A stretch of 64,000 nt of DNA, taken from NCBI GenBank assembly GCA_000827325.1, contig KN832882.1, positions 289,050 to 353,049 on the forward strand, written 5' to 3'. Source of the stretch: Oidiodendron maius Zn (Eukaryota > Ascomycota > Leotiomycetes > Myxotrichaceae). The position numbers and the translations under genes are program-made. The notes beneath the pieces were generated by a model. The model did not search any database. It saw only the letters and a program-made list of their open reading frames with translations, and was not told where the DNA came from. Shown one piece after another: positions 34,583 to 47,285 of this stretch; within the stretch, counting starts at the first letter, position 1, and each line of letters starts with the position of its first letter.

Positions 34583-37433
34583 ATGGTTGTGCCGCTTTTC
34601 GGCTGGTCGGCTGGGGACGTGGTCACATCGATACAAATCCTTTGCGCAGTTGCCTGTGCTTTCAAGGAGGCCACTGGGGCGAAGTCTCAATATGCAGATA
34701 CAGCAACATGGTTAGAATCGTTTGCTTCGGACCTCGAGCGTATGAAAGAGTATATTACAGAGAATCCAGAGGCAAGGTATACCAAGAATATTGTTGAGCA
34801 GGTAGGGCGGGTTGACAAGCATTACGCCTTGTTCGAGACGTATTTGCAAAAGTTCGATAAGGGTCTCTCCTCTACCGAAGACGCAAATACAATTACCACC
34901 AGCATCAAGAAAGTCAAATGGACACTGAAGGAACTTAAGGGAAAGGCAGACTCTTTGAAATTTGCCGTCACGGGACCCATTGTGTCGCTCAACCTTCTCC
35001 TAGCATTACAATTTCGGTAAGAATGAAATAGATTTTCCACTTAGATTGCCCATCAATAACTTTTGCTAGTGTTGATCTGTCTACAATTGCTACCAAGGTC
35101 ACCAACATGCCTCCGACACCAAGAATACGAGACCTAGACAATGCTTTCCAAGGCGTTCACGATCGAATACAGATGCTACAAGATATCCAAGCCCGACTGA
35201 AGGCGGATCTTACGGATGAGCATGTGATGATCAAAGACGAATTGAGTCATTGTATCTCCGAGACCAGCACGAAGATACTTGAATCGCACCGCGACGCTAC
35301 CGCTCAAGTTATTAGCATCATTGACGCCAAAGATACATCTTGGAAGGAAGCAATATCTACGATGCGGGAACACCTCTACAATATCGGGGAGGAACAGTTG
35401 CGAACCCAGAGATTTCAGGGTGAGCTAAGAGCTCAGCAGAGAAAACTGAGCGAAATCAGGAAGCTCCTGGATAAAGTCGAGCCGTTCGAAAGCTCGGTGA
35501 AAGACCTACACAGGGAACTTGCTGCACTTGCTTCAAAGTCTCATGGCCCTACGTTGCTAGAAATGACACAAGCTGTGGGAGTTGCTGGAAGTTTAATTGC
35601 CGGACTCGGAAATATGCTTTTAATTAACAAGTTCTCGAAAATGATTATCGTTGGCCGGGAGGACTTTCATGCCTTCAAATCTAGCAATGAGTTAACCCAC
35701 TTGCTGAACACTTCTCAAAGCCAGTGTATTGCAAAAGATGATCCTCAATCTGAAACTCTCCAGAAATTACCGAGCTATCCGTTTGAATTATCTTGGGATT
35801 GGAAATACGGAGGACGGGCTTGGAGTCCCGTTCGTAGTGGCGGCCTCGAGATTCCAGATCTGATTGTGAAGATGTTTGACTATCTCCTCATTTCAAACTC
35901 TCCTCAAGGTGAATACAGTAATTATTTCCTCCCGTCGGACGGCATACACCACGACGTGCTTAGAACCGATGCATCATTGTATCTTGCTGAACCAGCGTTA
36001 ATCTGGCCTAAAGTTAACATGGTTTGTTACTGTAAATTCACCTAGGCGTCCCAGAGCACTGATGAACTGTAGGGCATACACGGATATCTAATCAAAGCAT
36101 CGACTTGCTTTACAGAAGTCAGTCGCACCATCTATTGCTCGAATCCGCCTGGACAGAGAGCTGACATCATTATAGGAAATGATAGGCAACCTCAAGGAAG
36201 ATTCCACAAGGTGGAGTGAGTTTCTTGATAAAAACAGGCACAAGTTCAATGCCTTGAACAGCAACCAACTATATTCTACAGACGTGGATCTTGTTCTCAC
36301 GTGCAGATAGGGCCAAATTATATGAGCTATGATATTTTCAAGGCCCGCTGGCAACCTCTCCGTGCCACTATACAACAAAAGCTCAACCAAGAGGCAAAAG
36401 AAAAAGCTAAGAGGGGAAAGGGGCAAAAATTAGAGCGTAAAGGAAAGCAACGTGAGGAGGATGAGAGAAGGAAGAAGGCCCAGAACACCGGCGACAGGTG
36501 GGCTTCCAGCTTCCGAGAGGGATTGTCGAGTTTTGATACAACTTGGAACAAAGGGGGCTCCGGAGGAGGTGGTGGTAGCCTGCCTGGTTCAGTCCCTCCT
36601 TCTGGACCTCCACCTCCACCAGGTGGAGGAGGAGTTGGGGGAGGTGGCAGAGGAGGTGGCAGAGGGGGTGGTGGAAGTGGCCCAGGGGGTGGGGGTGCTG
36701 GTGCTGCAGGTACCAATTTCTCTCATATCCCCGTGGAGACAGATTATTTCTGGTCGTCCATCCTAGTCTTCTGATCAACTCTGAGTCATCATAGCTTGCG
36801 TGAGAAATTTCTAATGAGATTCCAGCAGTCAGTCATGGATCAACATATAACAGCCGATCAAGTCGGGTTCATAGCTACAGTACCATAACAGGTTTGAGTT
36901 CCCCCATATTCGAGTGGGTAATAATGTTAATATTATACTGTACAGGATCACAGAATTTCGACGGTCCTATAAAATCGAAGCTTGACGGCGGCACACCAGA
37001 CCCTAAATGGTTTCCGGAACATGAATATTGGACTCCACAGGCTTCAACACCATATTATACACAAAGGTTTGATACTCTTATAAAAATATATCTTGATAGT
37101 GATATGCCCAAATTGCTGACAATACTTAGAACTAGGGATCTTACCCCAGCAAGCAGTTCAAGTCAACCAGAGGCCCGAGAAATATCCTCGTCATCATGGG
37201 AGGCTAGGCACCAGCCCTCATTAAAATACACATCATCTTCCACGCAAGCAAATACCCAACCATCTGCCTCGACTACGATGGCCTACTCTTCGCAGGGAGG
37301 TTCTGGTTCGCAAACCGAAGAACAAAGAAATTACCTTGAAAGGAAATCCTCGAGATACCGAAAGCAGACGAATGAGGACGTCTTGTTGATCATCCATATT
37401 CCCAAAGGAGCGATGGGGGAAGTTGATACTTGA
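34583..37433 (+). CDS. Helical N-terminal-domain / coiled-coil protein with Gly-rich region; 3' exons uncertain
   Basis: Exons 34583..35016 and 35070..36021 join in phase across a 53-bp intron (gtaaga...gctag) into 462 residues. Residues 1-160 (GWSAGDVVTSIQILCAVACAFKE...) resemble the all-helical N-terminal domains, HeLo/SesA-like or PigL_N-like, that open many fungal recognition and STAND proteins. A long Lys/Glu/Gln coiled coil follows (about 165-300), then a short hydrophobic segment (AVGVAGSLIAGLGNMLLI) and a Trp-rich part. Further coding-like sequence continues: 36180-36300 (EMIGNLKEDSTRWSEFL), 36301-36774 (Lys/Glu-rich, then a Gly/Pro-rich low-complexity run) and 36894-37433 (GSQNFDGPIKSKLDGG...). 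A stop at about 36174 and missing donors prevented a clean model, so the 3' part may be decayed or spliced in a way I did not find. It converges on the NLR gene at 37964. Confidence 0.55.
36545..36716 (+). repeat. Gly/Pro low-complexity coding tract
   Basis: Purine-rich ggt/gga/ggg repeats encode a run of glycines with a central SGPPPPPGGGG motif. It is compositionally unlike its surroundings and prone to slippage. Confidence 0.8.
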
Positions 37434-37963
37434 AAATTATAGACTGAATAGTTGAAGTCACTTGCAAAACCAGCTTCACCTTTACTCCAGGCACATAATT
37501 CTACCGCGCCACATTGATCAAGGGTCCTTCGAATTAGTCTAACTATATCGGATCAGTGCCTTATGTGGCGTGAGCGAATGTACCAATAATGCTATATTAA
37601 AGCTGCGATATGGACTAGCTCTTATCAGCACATTGCGGTTCAATCTGGGCTGTAGAGTAGAGGTGAAAGTCGTGATGACACAATCGCTCTTCTCAGTCAC
37701 AGCCTGATTCTGGCTTGGACTACTACGACGCCTAGGACTTAACTTATGCTAAATCCGTAATACCGATCATAAGATCGATCATTTTCGTGATTGTTACCCG
37801 GGATGTCTTACAGCAGTACCCAAAACCGGCTTTGTCTAGACTCTCTTTAAATAAAGCAAGCTCTACGTTTGCAAGTTATAGTAATCCCTTCACAGGATAT
37901 TTCTTGCTAGGAATATTATATAAATAAAACTAAGGAACAAGAGGCGGGGGAGAGGGAACGTAG
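37434..37963. other. intergenic between convergent genes
   Basis: 530 bp between the 3' ends of the coiled-coil gene and the NLR gene. No feature beyond presumed terminators. Confidence 0.45.
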
Positions 37964-40900
37964 TTAAGTAGATCGGGAAGCATATGATTGCAATAGCTGC
38001 ACGATGTCCTTGTGCCCATTCTCAGCAGCCTGCCATAGTGGTGTCCGGTTACAGTCATCCTTTGTCTTGGTATTAGCACTATTCTCGAGCAGCAACTGCA
38101 CGACAGCCTTATCCCCATTACTGGCGGTCCACCATAGCGGCGTCCGGTTACAGTTATCCTTTGTCTCGATATCAGCACCTTTCTTGAGCAGCAGCCGCAC
38201 GATAGCCTTATCCCCATTCCTGGCAGCCCACATTAGTGGTGTCTGGTCACTATCATCCTTTGTCTCGATACCGGCACCATTCTCGAGCAGCAGCCGCACA
38301 ACAGCCTCGTGCTCATTCCTGGCGGCCCACAATAGTGGTGTCCGGCTATAGCTATCCTTTGTCTCGATATTAGCACCTTTCTCAAGTAGTACCTGCACAA
38401 CGTCCTTATGCCCATTCTCAGCAGCCCACAATAGTGGCGCCTGGCCATTACTACCCTTCGTCTCAATGTCAGCACCATTCTCGAGCAGCAGCTGCGCGAC
38501 AGCCTCGTGCCCATTCCTAGCAGTCCGCAATAGTGGTGTCTGGTTATAGTCATTTTTTGTCTCGATATTAGCACCATTCTTGACTAGCAGCTGCACAACA
38601 GCCTCATGCCCATTCTCAGCAGCCCATAATAGTGGTGTCCGGCTATAGCTATCCTTTGTCTCGATATCAGCACCTTTCTCAAGTAGTACCTGCACAACGT
38701 CCTTATTCCCATTCTCAGCAGCCCACAATAGTGGCGTCTGGTCATTACTACTCTTTGTCTCGATATCAGCACCTTTCTTGAGCAGCAGCCGCACGACAGC
38801 CTTATGCCCATTCTCGGCAGCCCACAATAGTGGTGTCCGGTTACTATCATCCTTTGTCTCGATACCAGCACTATTCTCGAGCAGCAGCCGCACGATAGCT
38901 TCATGCCCATTCTTGGCGGCCCACAATAGCGGCGTTCGGTTATGGTCATCCTTTGTCTCGATATCAGCACCATTCTCGAGCAGCAGCCGTACGACAGCCT
39001 TATGTCCATTCTCAGCAGCCGACAAGAGTGGTGTCTGGTTATAGTTATCCTTTGTCTCGATGTCAGCACCATTCTCGAGCAGCAGCTGCACGACAGCCTC
39101 GTGTCCATTCTCGGCGGCCCACAGAAGTGGCGTTCGGTTATAGTCATACTCTCTCTCGATATCAGCACCATTCTCGAGCAGCAGCCGCACGATAGCTTCA
39201 TGCCCATTCTTGGCGGCCCACAATAGTGGTGTCCGGCCATCTTTGTCCTTCAAGTTAACACTAAAGCTTCCTAACGATAGTAGAAACTTAGCTATTGTGT
39301 CATCTCCGTGCTCTGCAACATAAGAGAGAATGTCTCTTCGATGTGAAAACTTGAAGTTGCGCTCAAGCTTGGTCCGTCTGGTTGTATTTTTGGAATATTG
39401 CCTCCACAGGCCATGGAGCGAAGATGTTGGAGGTTGGATTTTATCCTGAGCCTTCAAAAGTGCCTGCACTGCTGCATGACTCTCGGTAACTACACCTGCA
39501 AGGATTGGTGACCCATAACGCTCGTTTCCTACCTCGAGCATGGCTAGATTAGAAGGATGATTTGTGATAAGACTTCCCATATTCTGCTCCGCTAATATAT
39601 ACAAAAGTCTCGCATCCGGGATGTAACGGCGGGTATCGTATCTTGCGAATACGTTGTTCAGTGCAATCCAGTCGGGAAGTGGGAAGCCCAGGAGAAATTC
39701 CACCTGATTGACGCCGCTCTCTGCTGCCATATCCGCGTGGAACAGGACATTCCTCACTGAATACTCGAGGAACGGAAACCTCTGATTTGTCGATTGGCGA
39801 AGTACCGCGGCTTCCTCAGATGATGCTTTAGGAAGAGGGCCAGTGGGATTGAGAGAAGTAACTATATCGATTTTTATATGGGTAATGCACAACCGTTTCA
39901 GTCGTTCATGGCTTTCGCCTTGAAAGTTGCCTGTGAATTCCGGCCAGATTTCTTTTTGTCCGTCTTTCTTTAGAAAAAAGTCCTTCACCGACTCGTGGAT
40001 GAATTGTACAGTTGGATTTTTGGACTTGGTGATTTCAGTAAGCCCTTTAGAAGAATTGAGGATGAATCTTTCTATGTCTGCTAGTGTGATCTCCTCGGGA
40101 TTCCACTCTGATACGACCTCAAGTTCGACGCTTGCTGAGATGGCGAAATATAACTGTATTGGCTCTAGCGGCTGCTTCGCGAAGAGCACACACTGGATAC
40201 ACAGAAGCAATTCACCTCCGTATTGCTGATCCCGTGTTAGAATATCGCGGAACAATTCATGCAGATCTGCAGGGATATCGCGAAGTCTCTTTTGAAGCTC
40301 AAGTATACGGCCGCCGTCGTACTCCTTGTTTAAGATCTCCACGACCAAAACAACCCACATAAAGATCCCAGCTGCCTTTTCTTGAAGATTATGACGAATA
40401 ACCTCTGCAAGTTTACTATGTCCTATCTTCAGCTCGCTGTCTATATAGCCGATTATATCCTGAGTATGCCCTTCTTGTCCTTCGAGGACGAAGCTTAAGC
40501 CTTTCGGGAACGTAATATGTGGATAATGGCGGCTCGAAAAGAGGACTTGGAATCGAACCCCAGCTGATACTGCTATTTCGCTTACGCGTTGAAAAAATGA
40601 TATCATATCTCGGATCTCGTCCTCGTCGCATTCATCCAAAGCGTCGATGAAGCACACTAAAGAGGACGTTCCAAGACCTTGCACAGCTTGTTCGAAAAGT
40701 GCCTTGAGCGATTCGACGCTCCATCGGGGAGATTCACCGTTCCACGATACTAGGCCGAGAACATCAAACACGTCCTGGAGTGCTGGAAGCCGCTCGAGAA
40801 GTTGTAATAGCATTGATCGATACATACCTATCGTAGATTTCTCTAGTTCATCACCTCGTGCATTAAAGAAGAACGAGATAACAGTCATGTTCCTCATCTT

Positions 40901-42504
40901 CTTCCGAGCATTGGCAAGGACAAACTTCATCAGCGTCGACTTTCCGGTCCCAGGCTTCCCTTTGATCCACAAGAAGCCGTGGTGTTCGCCAAGTTTGTTA
41001 GGGTCAAGCCAGTCGCGATATTCGGGCTCGTGCAGCAACCATCTGCATGTCTTGGCGTGTGCATTCTTGATAGTTAAGTGGCGTGCGTCAATCTGGTCAA
41101 ATCTCAACGACTCCAACAGCACTCGTCTCCGATTTTCATCCAATAGTGACTTTTTCCCATTCACGAATGGCACCTGCCGGCGACATTCCTCTGCGACTTG
41201 AATATGATTAGCCCTAGTCGCACAAGCGAATTGCTTAAAATTTGTTCATACCATTTGCACTTGTTCCTTGAGCCTGGCAACTACCGTTCACAAGATGGAG
41301 AGACTTCTGATACATCTGCTTTAGGATAGAGGCAACCTTATTATATTCAGAATCGTGGTATGCGAACTTTACAAGGTTGGAATGTGTTCGGTGAATTGCA
41401 ACCGAACGATCCAAGGCCCTGGATGGTAAACAGCTTGTCGCGGACGATGTGCTCACGAGGCATCGGAGAGCGCCGTCCATCTTGTATTGCCCCGTGATAG
41501 GATCCTGTAATAATATTAGTAGGAGAGCATCCCATCATCTAAAGAATAACTACCTTGGTAGCTGTTGGGGATAGCTCCGTCTCATAGAAGCAAAATATTT
41601 CAAGATCCCTCCGATCTAAGATATTCGAAAAGTTTTGCCTCTGGATGCTTAGCATCTGAGAGTTCATCGAGCCAAGAGACTCGAGAAGGAACCGATTCGG
41701 TTGGTCTTTGACCATAGGAACAAGTGACTCTATATCTAGTCCATCATTCGGGACGCCGAAGAATAGCAACCCGAAGATCAGATTGATCAGCTCCGACCCA
41801 GTTTCGGACTCGGCGATTTGGACCAACGCCTCCTTGATCAGTAACCCACCGAGGCTATGGCCGAGCAGCACGAGGGGTTTTGCGTTTTCAGACTGTAACA
41901 GCCCGGATATTGCGACCTGAAGAGATCTAGCATGATCACCAAGGTGCGCAAAACTGTTGCTGCGTTGGAGTCCGCTCTGGTAACCGTATATCATCACCCT
42001 AGCCGCGGGCAGGTCCCTGGGCAAGCTATCAGCTAACCACATATGTCCCTCTCGCTTGTGTACAAAGGAGCCGAAGGGATGGCTCCCCATGCCAGAAATC
42101 GCGAGCACATCGATCTTATGCTGCTGGTTGGGTGGAGATGATAGAACCGTTAAGCCGTCGAAATGCTCATCGATCGTGAGTTGGGCATCTCGCTTCCTCT
42201 TATTACCGGCTTGTATATTTCCAGGGGATGCTTGAATATGGATTACTAATTGATTGTTGCATTCGAGGCTGTCTAACTTCGGTGGAAGATTAGCAAAGCG
42301 CACAGTTGCAACCTGATCGAAATATAGATCGGAAGCTAGTGTGTTCACCACAACGCCGTTGTCATTGCTCTCTTCAGGGTTATTGGTCGCCGTGTTATTG
42401 AGGAATTGCAGGTCTTGGTGACAATGGAGAACATCGGCCAGCTCCGTCTTGCAGAAGTCTGTTGGGACGCCGCGAACTCTCCACACGCGGTGGCGCGGAG
42501 GCAT
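37964..42504 (-). CDS. SESB-type lipase / NACHT / ankyrin NLR (STAND) protein
   Basis: Complement(37964..41196, 41252..41504, 41554..42504), 1478 residues, both introns (55 and 49 bp) in phase. The N terminus (MPPRHRVWRVRGVPTDF) and the hydrolase with GHSLGG (215-220, nucleophile Ser217) form a SESB/PGAP1-like alpha/beta-hydrolase effector. A linker (YHDSEYNKVASILKQM; VAEECRRQ) leads to NACHT: Walker A GKPGTGKST (481-489), Walker B LVCFIDALDECDE, sensor RFQVLFSSRHYP. Residues about 1046-1478 are 13 ankyrin repeats of 33 residues, nearly identical (N-R-T-P-L-L-W-A-A-x-N-G-H-x-A-V-V). This is a complete fungal NLR: the repeats sense a ligand, NACHT oligomerises, the hydrolase acts. All motifs are intact and the frame is open. 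The ligand is unknown. Confidence 0.93.
37980..39250 (-). repeat. 99-bp tandem repeats encoding 13 ankyrin units
   Basis: A roughly 99-base unit (one 33-residue ankyrin repeat) recurs about 13 times with very high similarity, including long shared words such as agcagcccacaatagtgg and tttgtctcgatatcagcacc. The uniformity points to recent amplification or gene conversion. Confidence 0.92.
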
Positions 42505-43912
42505 CTCGAGAATCGACGACCAGTTGACCCCGGCAGGCTGGGTTAGGGTTCGGAGATGCAGCCAAGATCTGAAATCGGCAAGATGCGTGTTAGCGCTCAG
42601 TTCTTGAATTCATAACGCATATTCTCGAAGGATCCTCAATTTCATACCGTTGGCACGATTCTCACGAGGGCAGAATTGCCACAAACATGCCAGCCCGGCC
42701 TCAGCCGGTAATATGGGCTGTAATAGCAGGCGGTTCATGCCAAAGGCGGTGGCGCGGTGCCGTTCTCTAGATATCTTCGATGCTTACGGTTGATATATGA
42801 TGCGAGGCTGCATCCTCTGGAGGGAGCCTTGACCACTTTCATGGTGGTTTGGAAGCGCGGCCTGAATGGCCAGAAGCGCGCGGCTGGGTGGTTGGTCAAT
42901 TACAGGCTGCGACCCGCGAACTGAGTTGCGCATCGACAAAAGCGTTCCAGGAACGTGCGTATATCTACTATACTGTACCTGACAAAATACATAAAGCGCC
43001 CTCTGTTGTTCGTGTTCAGAATTAATTTAGTGATGTTGATAGATTGAAAATTGTGTGGACAAAAATTATTCCGCACTTGTGTTAGAGCGCTAATCATTCA
43101 TCGAGAGAGTCAAAAGGACAGGAAACCGACTTTTCTCATAGCGGTATAAAAAGTGCTGTACAGCAAGTTAATTTTTTGAGAATTCTAGAATTCGGGAAAC
43201 GTGTTAATCACCTTTGGCCAGCCAAGTGTTCAGGTCTTAGCCCGATAGAGGCGAAGAAAATTCCAAGCGCTGTTTGGAAGGTCACAATGAACGCCACCTG
43301 ATACAGTTAGGCATATTCGCGGTATCTCTAATCAATGTGGCGCAGTAGAACTTTTGTGCCTGTGACAGAGGTGAAGCCAGTTTTACAAGCTTGAAGTTGC
43401 TCCTCAATATTGAATAGCTGCTTAGCTTAATTTAGCTACACATTACAACAAAACAACGACTTTCTTCGCAGAGACCCTCCTCTTTGCAAACGCCCTTTAA
43501 AAGAACTGAATTGATTTCACCTGAATGCGCATTAGACTATGATTTTCGAATTCATTTCTTTCAATACACCTCATGCACGGCGAGCACCTCTCGAAGCCCC
43601 ATTTCCGAGTATCTAGCCTGCAATGCTACACAGCTGCAGCGAGATCTGCCGCTTTCCGCATGTAGCACATGGGTTGCACAAGAAACAAGCAAAGCATCAT
43701 GTGCCTATTACAGTACAATGTCAACCGGAAACGGACTTCGCTTGGAGATTAATAACCCCGCACATCTCATTTTGTATTTAAGCTAGAAGTACCCCCCTCA
43801 TTCTTCGGTGGAGCAATCATAAGGACTTGTTCTATATCGATCAGCTATACTGAGATATCTCCTTGCCATGCCCAAATTTCTCGGGAAAGGGTGACTTATC
43901 TTCGCGTATTTA
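42505..43912. other. intergenic
   Basis: 1.4 kb upstream of the NLR gene and of the BTB relic. No supported coding frame; short unspecific frames only. Confidence 0.45.
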
Positions 43913-44764
43913 GTGGCTTACACTAATGGCAATCGCACGACCAGAGTGTTGAACGGTGGCATCGCAGACTTGAATGTGGGAACTCCGGAGACCCCCTTCG
44001 ACGTCCACGTGGAACTACTCTGCAATGCCTCTCCGTATTTTGACAAACCCTTCGATAATCGCTTTGCAACCGTCTCAGCAGCGTCTGTCAGCTTCCCAGA
44101 CAATGACTCTGATACCTTTGCCGAATTCCTCAGCAGGGTGTATACTGGAACAATTTTCCCAAGCCACCTACGTCCTTTTTGATAGAACTACTGCGACTGT
44201 GGATTCAAGGAGAAAAGTTCGAAGTTTTAGAATTGCAAAACTTGGTGGTGGCACGTTGCTAGCACATTTGTGACTCTAAAGAGAGCCCTATACTCGGATT
44301 GACTGCCATAAGTTATATGTACAATAACACAGCACAGGATTCTGTGTTGCGATTCATGATTGTCCACATATTTGCGCAGATAGAGACTAACACGCAATTC
44401 TCAAGTGACAAGTCGGAGCTGCCACGTGAATTTTGGAAGATCTGTGCGAATTCTGGCTCGAAAGGAGACTTATGAATCATTTGGATATAAATCTTTCTCC
44501 TAGATTCGAACAATTTTATGTAACTCGTGTTTCATCAGGGACAGCCTGAGCAACAACTATGTACCGTCAAGGGATGTGGAGACTACTTTTGTGCGGGAAG
44601 CCACACCAGATGTATTAAAAAGTAGGACTATGAGAATCCCCAAATCCCGCACGCCTCCAGATACGGCAACATCGTCTAGAGATATTGGCAACCCGTCCAC
44701 CGTTGAAACAGATACCGAGAGCGAGGATGGAATTTCGCAAAAACTAAGAGTCTTGGAGATCTGA
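43913..44764 (+). pseudogene. Broken BTB/POZ-domain gene
   Basis: The first frame encodes a BTB domain (LNGGIADLNVGTPETPFDVH, then LLCNASPYFDKPF and EFLSRVYTGTIF), used in protein dimerisation. It stops at 44182. Starting near 44160 a second frame continues the same domain family: FLIELLRLWIQGEKFEVLEL, QNLVVARC, then after an in-frame stop (about 44270) HICDSKESPILGLTAISYMY and NNTAQDSVLRFMIVHIFAQI to about 44475. So at least one frameshift and one stop interrupt an otherwise colinear gene. A further plus-strand frame (44576-44764, Thr/Ser/Arg-rich) may be its last exon. No start Met was found in front of YTNGNRTTRV, so the first exon may also be gone. Confidence 0.75.
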
Positions 44765-45562
44765 CATTCTTGCCATTCGACAATGTATGATGTAAGAAGC
44801 TAGGATATCTTTCACTTCCCTGGCAAGCGGGGCGGCCTGGAGGAGCCATAACTGACCACCTCGAGGATGATAAGGTTGACAGAGCTAAGAGCTCCGCTAC
44901 TCACGTTATCCTCTCCCATCCTCTCTGCACTTATCCTGAACCTGAGCTCGATCCTAGGTGGAACACGAGTGTTCACAGATGGCCGACGCCAATTAGAGTT
45001 GAGAGGTTATCGGAGTCATTGGTAGAGTGAACGCTGATGGTGGGCCACACTACTTACTAAGTGTATAGTGCCCAGCCTTGGAACCTGAAACCTCACTGAA
45101 GTATGCAAAGGGGCTGGTTGATAAGTTCAAAGCAGAACTCTATGCACAGCACCGGGTAAAGAACAGGACATACAGGCTGGTGAAGGCCCAGAGACATGCG
45201 TAGGGTAGCAAGCAGAAGAAGCGGCGATGCCAGCCATGGAAGTGAGAGTGATGCTGGGTATCAGGGTGTCAAAAAACAGGTCGGGTTCGAGAACCTCAAG
45301 AATGCTAAGAACATATATATCCTATAATAATATTCCTGCATCAGTGCTGAAATATCACATCGTCCCTTGGGGAGCGTCTTGCACAGGGCCGAAGGTAAAG
45401 CCTCTTCGGTCCAACCCCTAGACCTTAGAGCTTTGCCACCATAAACACAAAATCTGCATTGCGTGAAACTGCAAGTCACAAACTCTTTTCATGGCCATAG
45501 CTATTGACATCTAACTTTTCCGATCTATCCTTGATCTACAACAAACGCCTTATCTCCTATAC
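44765..45562. other. intergenic
   Basis: No gene recognised. A plus-strand patch near 45090-45200 (SLKYAKGLVDKFKAELYAQH) looks protein-like but is short and bounded by stops. Confidence 0.35.
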
Positions 45563-47285
45563 CTACGGCTCGCCAGCCTGCGGCCTCAATGAACCCCCTT
45601 CGCTCATAGCCCACCTGCAATTAACGCGCAGCCTAAAGTTCTTCCCTAAAAATGCGATAGGAATCCCAAGGCAACCCACAGCCAAAACAATGACTCCCAT
45701 CTCAATATATGCTCTAGCGAATCCTTGCGACTTTATCCAAGGTAAAGTGAGAAAACTCAATCCGAAACTTGTAACATAGCTTCCACAGCCCACGACTACC
45801 AATGCTGCAGCTGCCCAACGAGGGAATGCCTCAGTAACCCATAGAGTCGTTGCAGTAAACAAAGTTACGCAGCTGAACTCATTTATACCCCAGAACAGAA
45901 TAATCCACTTCCAGTTCCAATAACGCTCTACCGCAAGGCCATATAGTCCAAGACTGACAGTGCCAGCCAACACAGGCAAAACAAATGCCGATAAATACTG
46001 TTCAGCATCTCGCACTCCACCATTGCGCACGGTAAGGCGCCGACATATCCTGGAAATCATAAGACCTGACGCTGGCCATGCAAGAAAGGCGCCTGCGGCG
46101 GCGCCAAAGTTTATGAGAGCGATGGTGTGGATATCAAGAGAGTAAGGTTGGGCTTCTAGGACATTTGCATATGTCGCGCTAACACATACCATACCGCCGA
46201 AAGTCGCCGCGTTGAGTATTGTCGCCCAGAGAACAAGCGGGTTAAGTATGCAGTACGCAATTTGAATATAGCAAGCCCCCATCGCTTTCCATCCTCCTCT
46301 TTGCCAGCCCCAAGGCTTTAACATTTTGAGGATCGCGACAAATCGCGACCTCTCTGGCCGTTCCGGCAGCGGTTTTCCCCCAGGCACATCTTCCCACCCG
46401 TCATACACATTGACTTTCTCCGTCGCGCTTTGTACTAGAACATGTCCATCGAAGGCCACAGCTGGTCGCTGAAAGTACGTCTCTGGGAAGAAGACGAAGG
46501 CCAATAGGACGGCAGTGGCAGAAGGAATGACCGAAATTTTATAAAACATACGCCAGCCACCCGCACTCGCCATCCTAGGTATTGCTGGCAGGATGAGACA
46601 GGAAATAGCAGAGGGAAGAGCCCAAAACATCGCGATGACGTGAGGACGTTCGGCAACAAACGTTAGATCGATTAATATAAGAAGAAACTTGATGCTGTTA
46701 GAATACTTGTATTATACAGCATGCTGAGGGGTTACTCACCGCACTAACAGAGACTCCCATAGCCAGACCTTGGAAGCATAACGAGATCAAAAGCTCATAG
46801 AAGCTGGTTGAAATTGCCGTACTTCCCGTTGCTATGAGCATAATGATGGTCGAAAGTAAGAAGATTGGCCTTCTTCCAATGGCTATGGACCATGGAATCC
46901 ATAAAAACCCACTAATGCCAAAAATAATCACGGGCACTGATACTAGCAATTCCACATTCTGTAGTGCTATGTCCTACATCAAATCAGACATCTCAGTGAC
47001 TCGATGTATTCATGATTGTCGCAGTCATACCTTGGCGGTATATTCCTGTTGTAAGGCCGGCAACAGAAGACTAATTGCTTGTGTTTCGACCAGGCCGAAG
47101 GATGCAAAGAAAAGTAATGCAAGGAGTGCGCACGCTCGCTTTTTCCCCGTCCAGTTGAGTGGATCCCGAGGGGAGGTGGAAGGCATCGGTAGACGGAGCA
47201 TCTTTCCATCGCCCGATATAAGGAAAACGCTCCCCGAAAGGTCGCGGGACTCATGCTTGGAAAAAGGCTTAGATATGGCGTCCAT
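45563..47285 (-). CDS. Major facilitator superfamily transporter (DHA1-like)
   Basis: Complement(45563..46687, 46740..46973, 47031..47285), 537 residues; the second intron uses a downstream acceptor (catcaag) to stay in phase. A hydrophilic N terminus (DPLNWTGKKRACALLALLFF) leads into about 12 hydrophobic helices. The loop between helices 2 and 3 has IAIGRRPIFLLST, a variant of the MFS G-x-x-x-D-R-x-G-R-R motif, and FWALPSAISCLILPAI, GWRMFYKISVIPS and FFPETYFQRPA match the fungal family of multidrug/nutrient exporters. The central loop (VYDGWEDVPGGKPLPERPERS) lies on the cytosolic side. Substrate unknown; no biosynthetic cluster is nearby to hint at one. Confidence 0.88.

Noticed and set aside
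36327-36716. Proline-rich minus-strand protein
   Set aside because: It is the complement of the Gly-rich tract of the plus-strand gene; low complexity explains it.
34583-37433. Prion-forming amyloid motif pairing with the NLR
   Set aside because: I looked for short matching repeats between this gene and the N terminus of the NLR and saw none; the NLR starts with a lipase-type domain instead.
38004-39240. Several open frames on both strands across the ankyrin repeats
   Set aside because: They are shadows of the 99-bp coding repeat; their periodic peptides arise from the NLR gene read in other frames.
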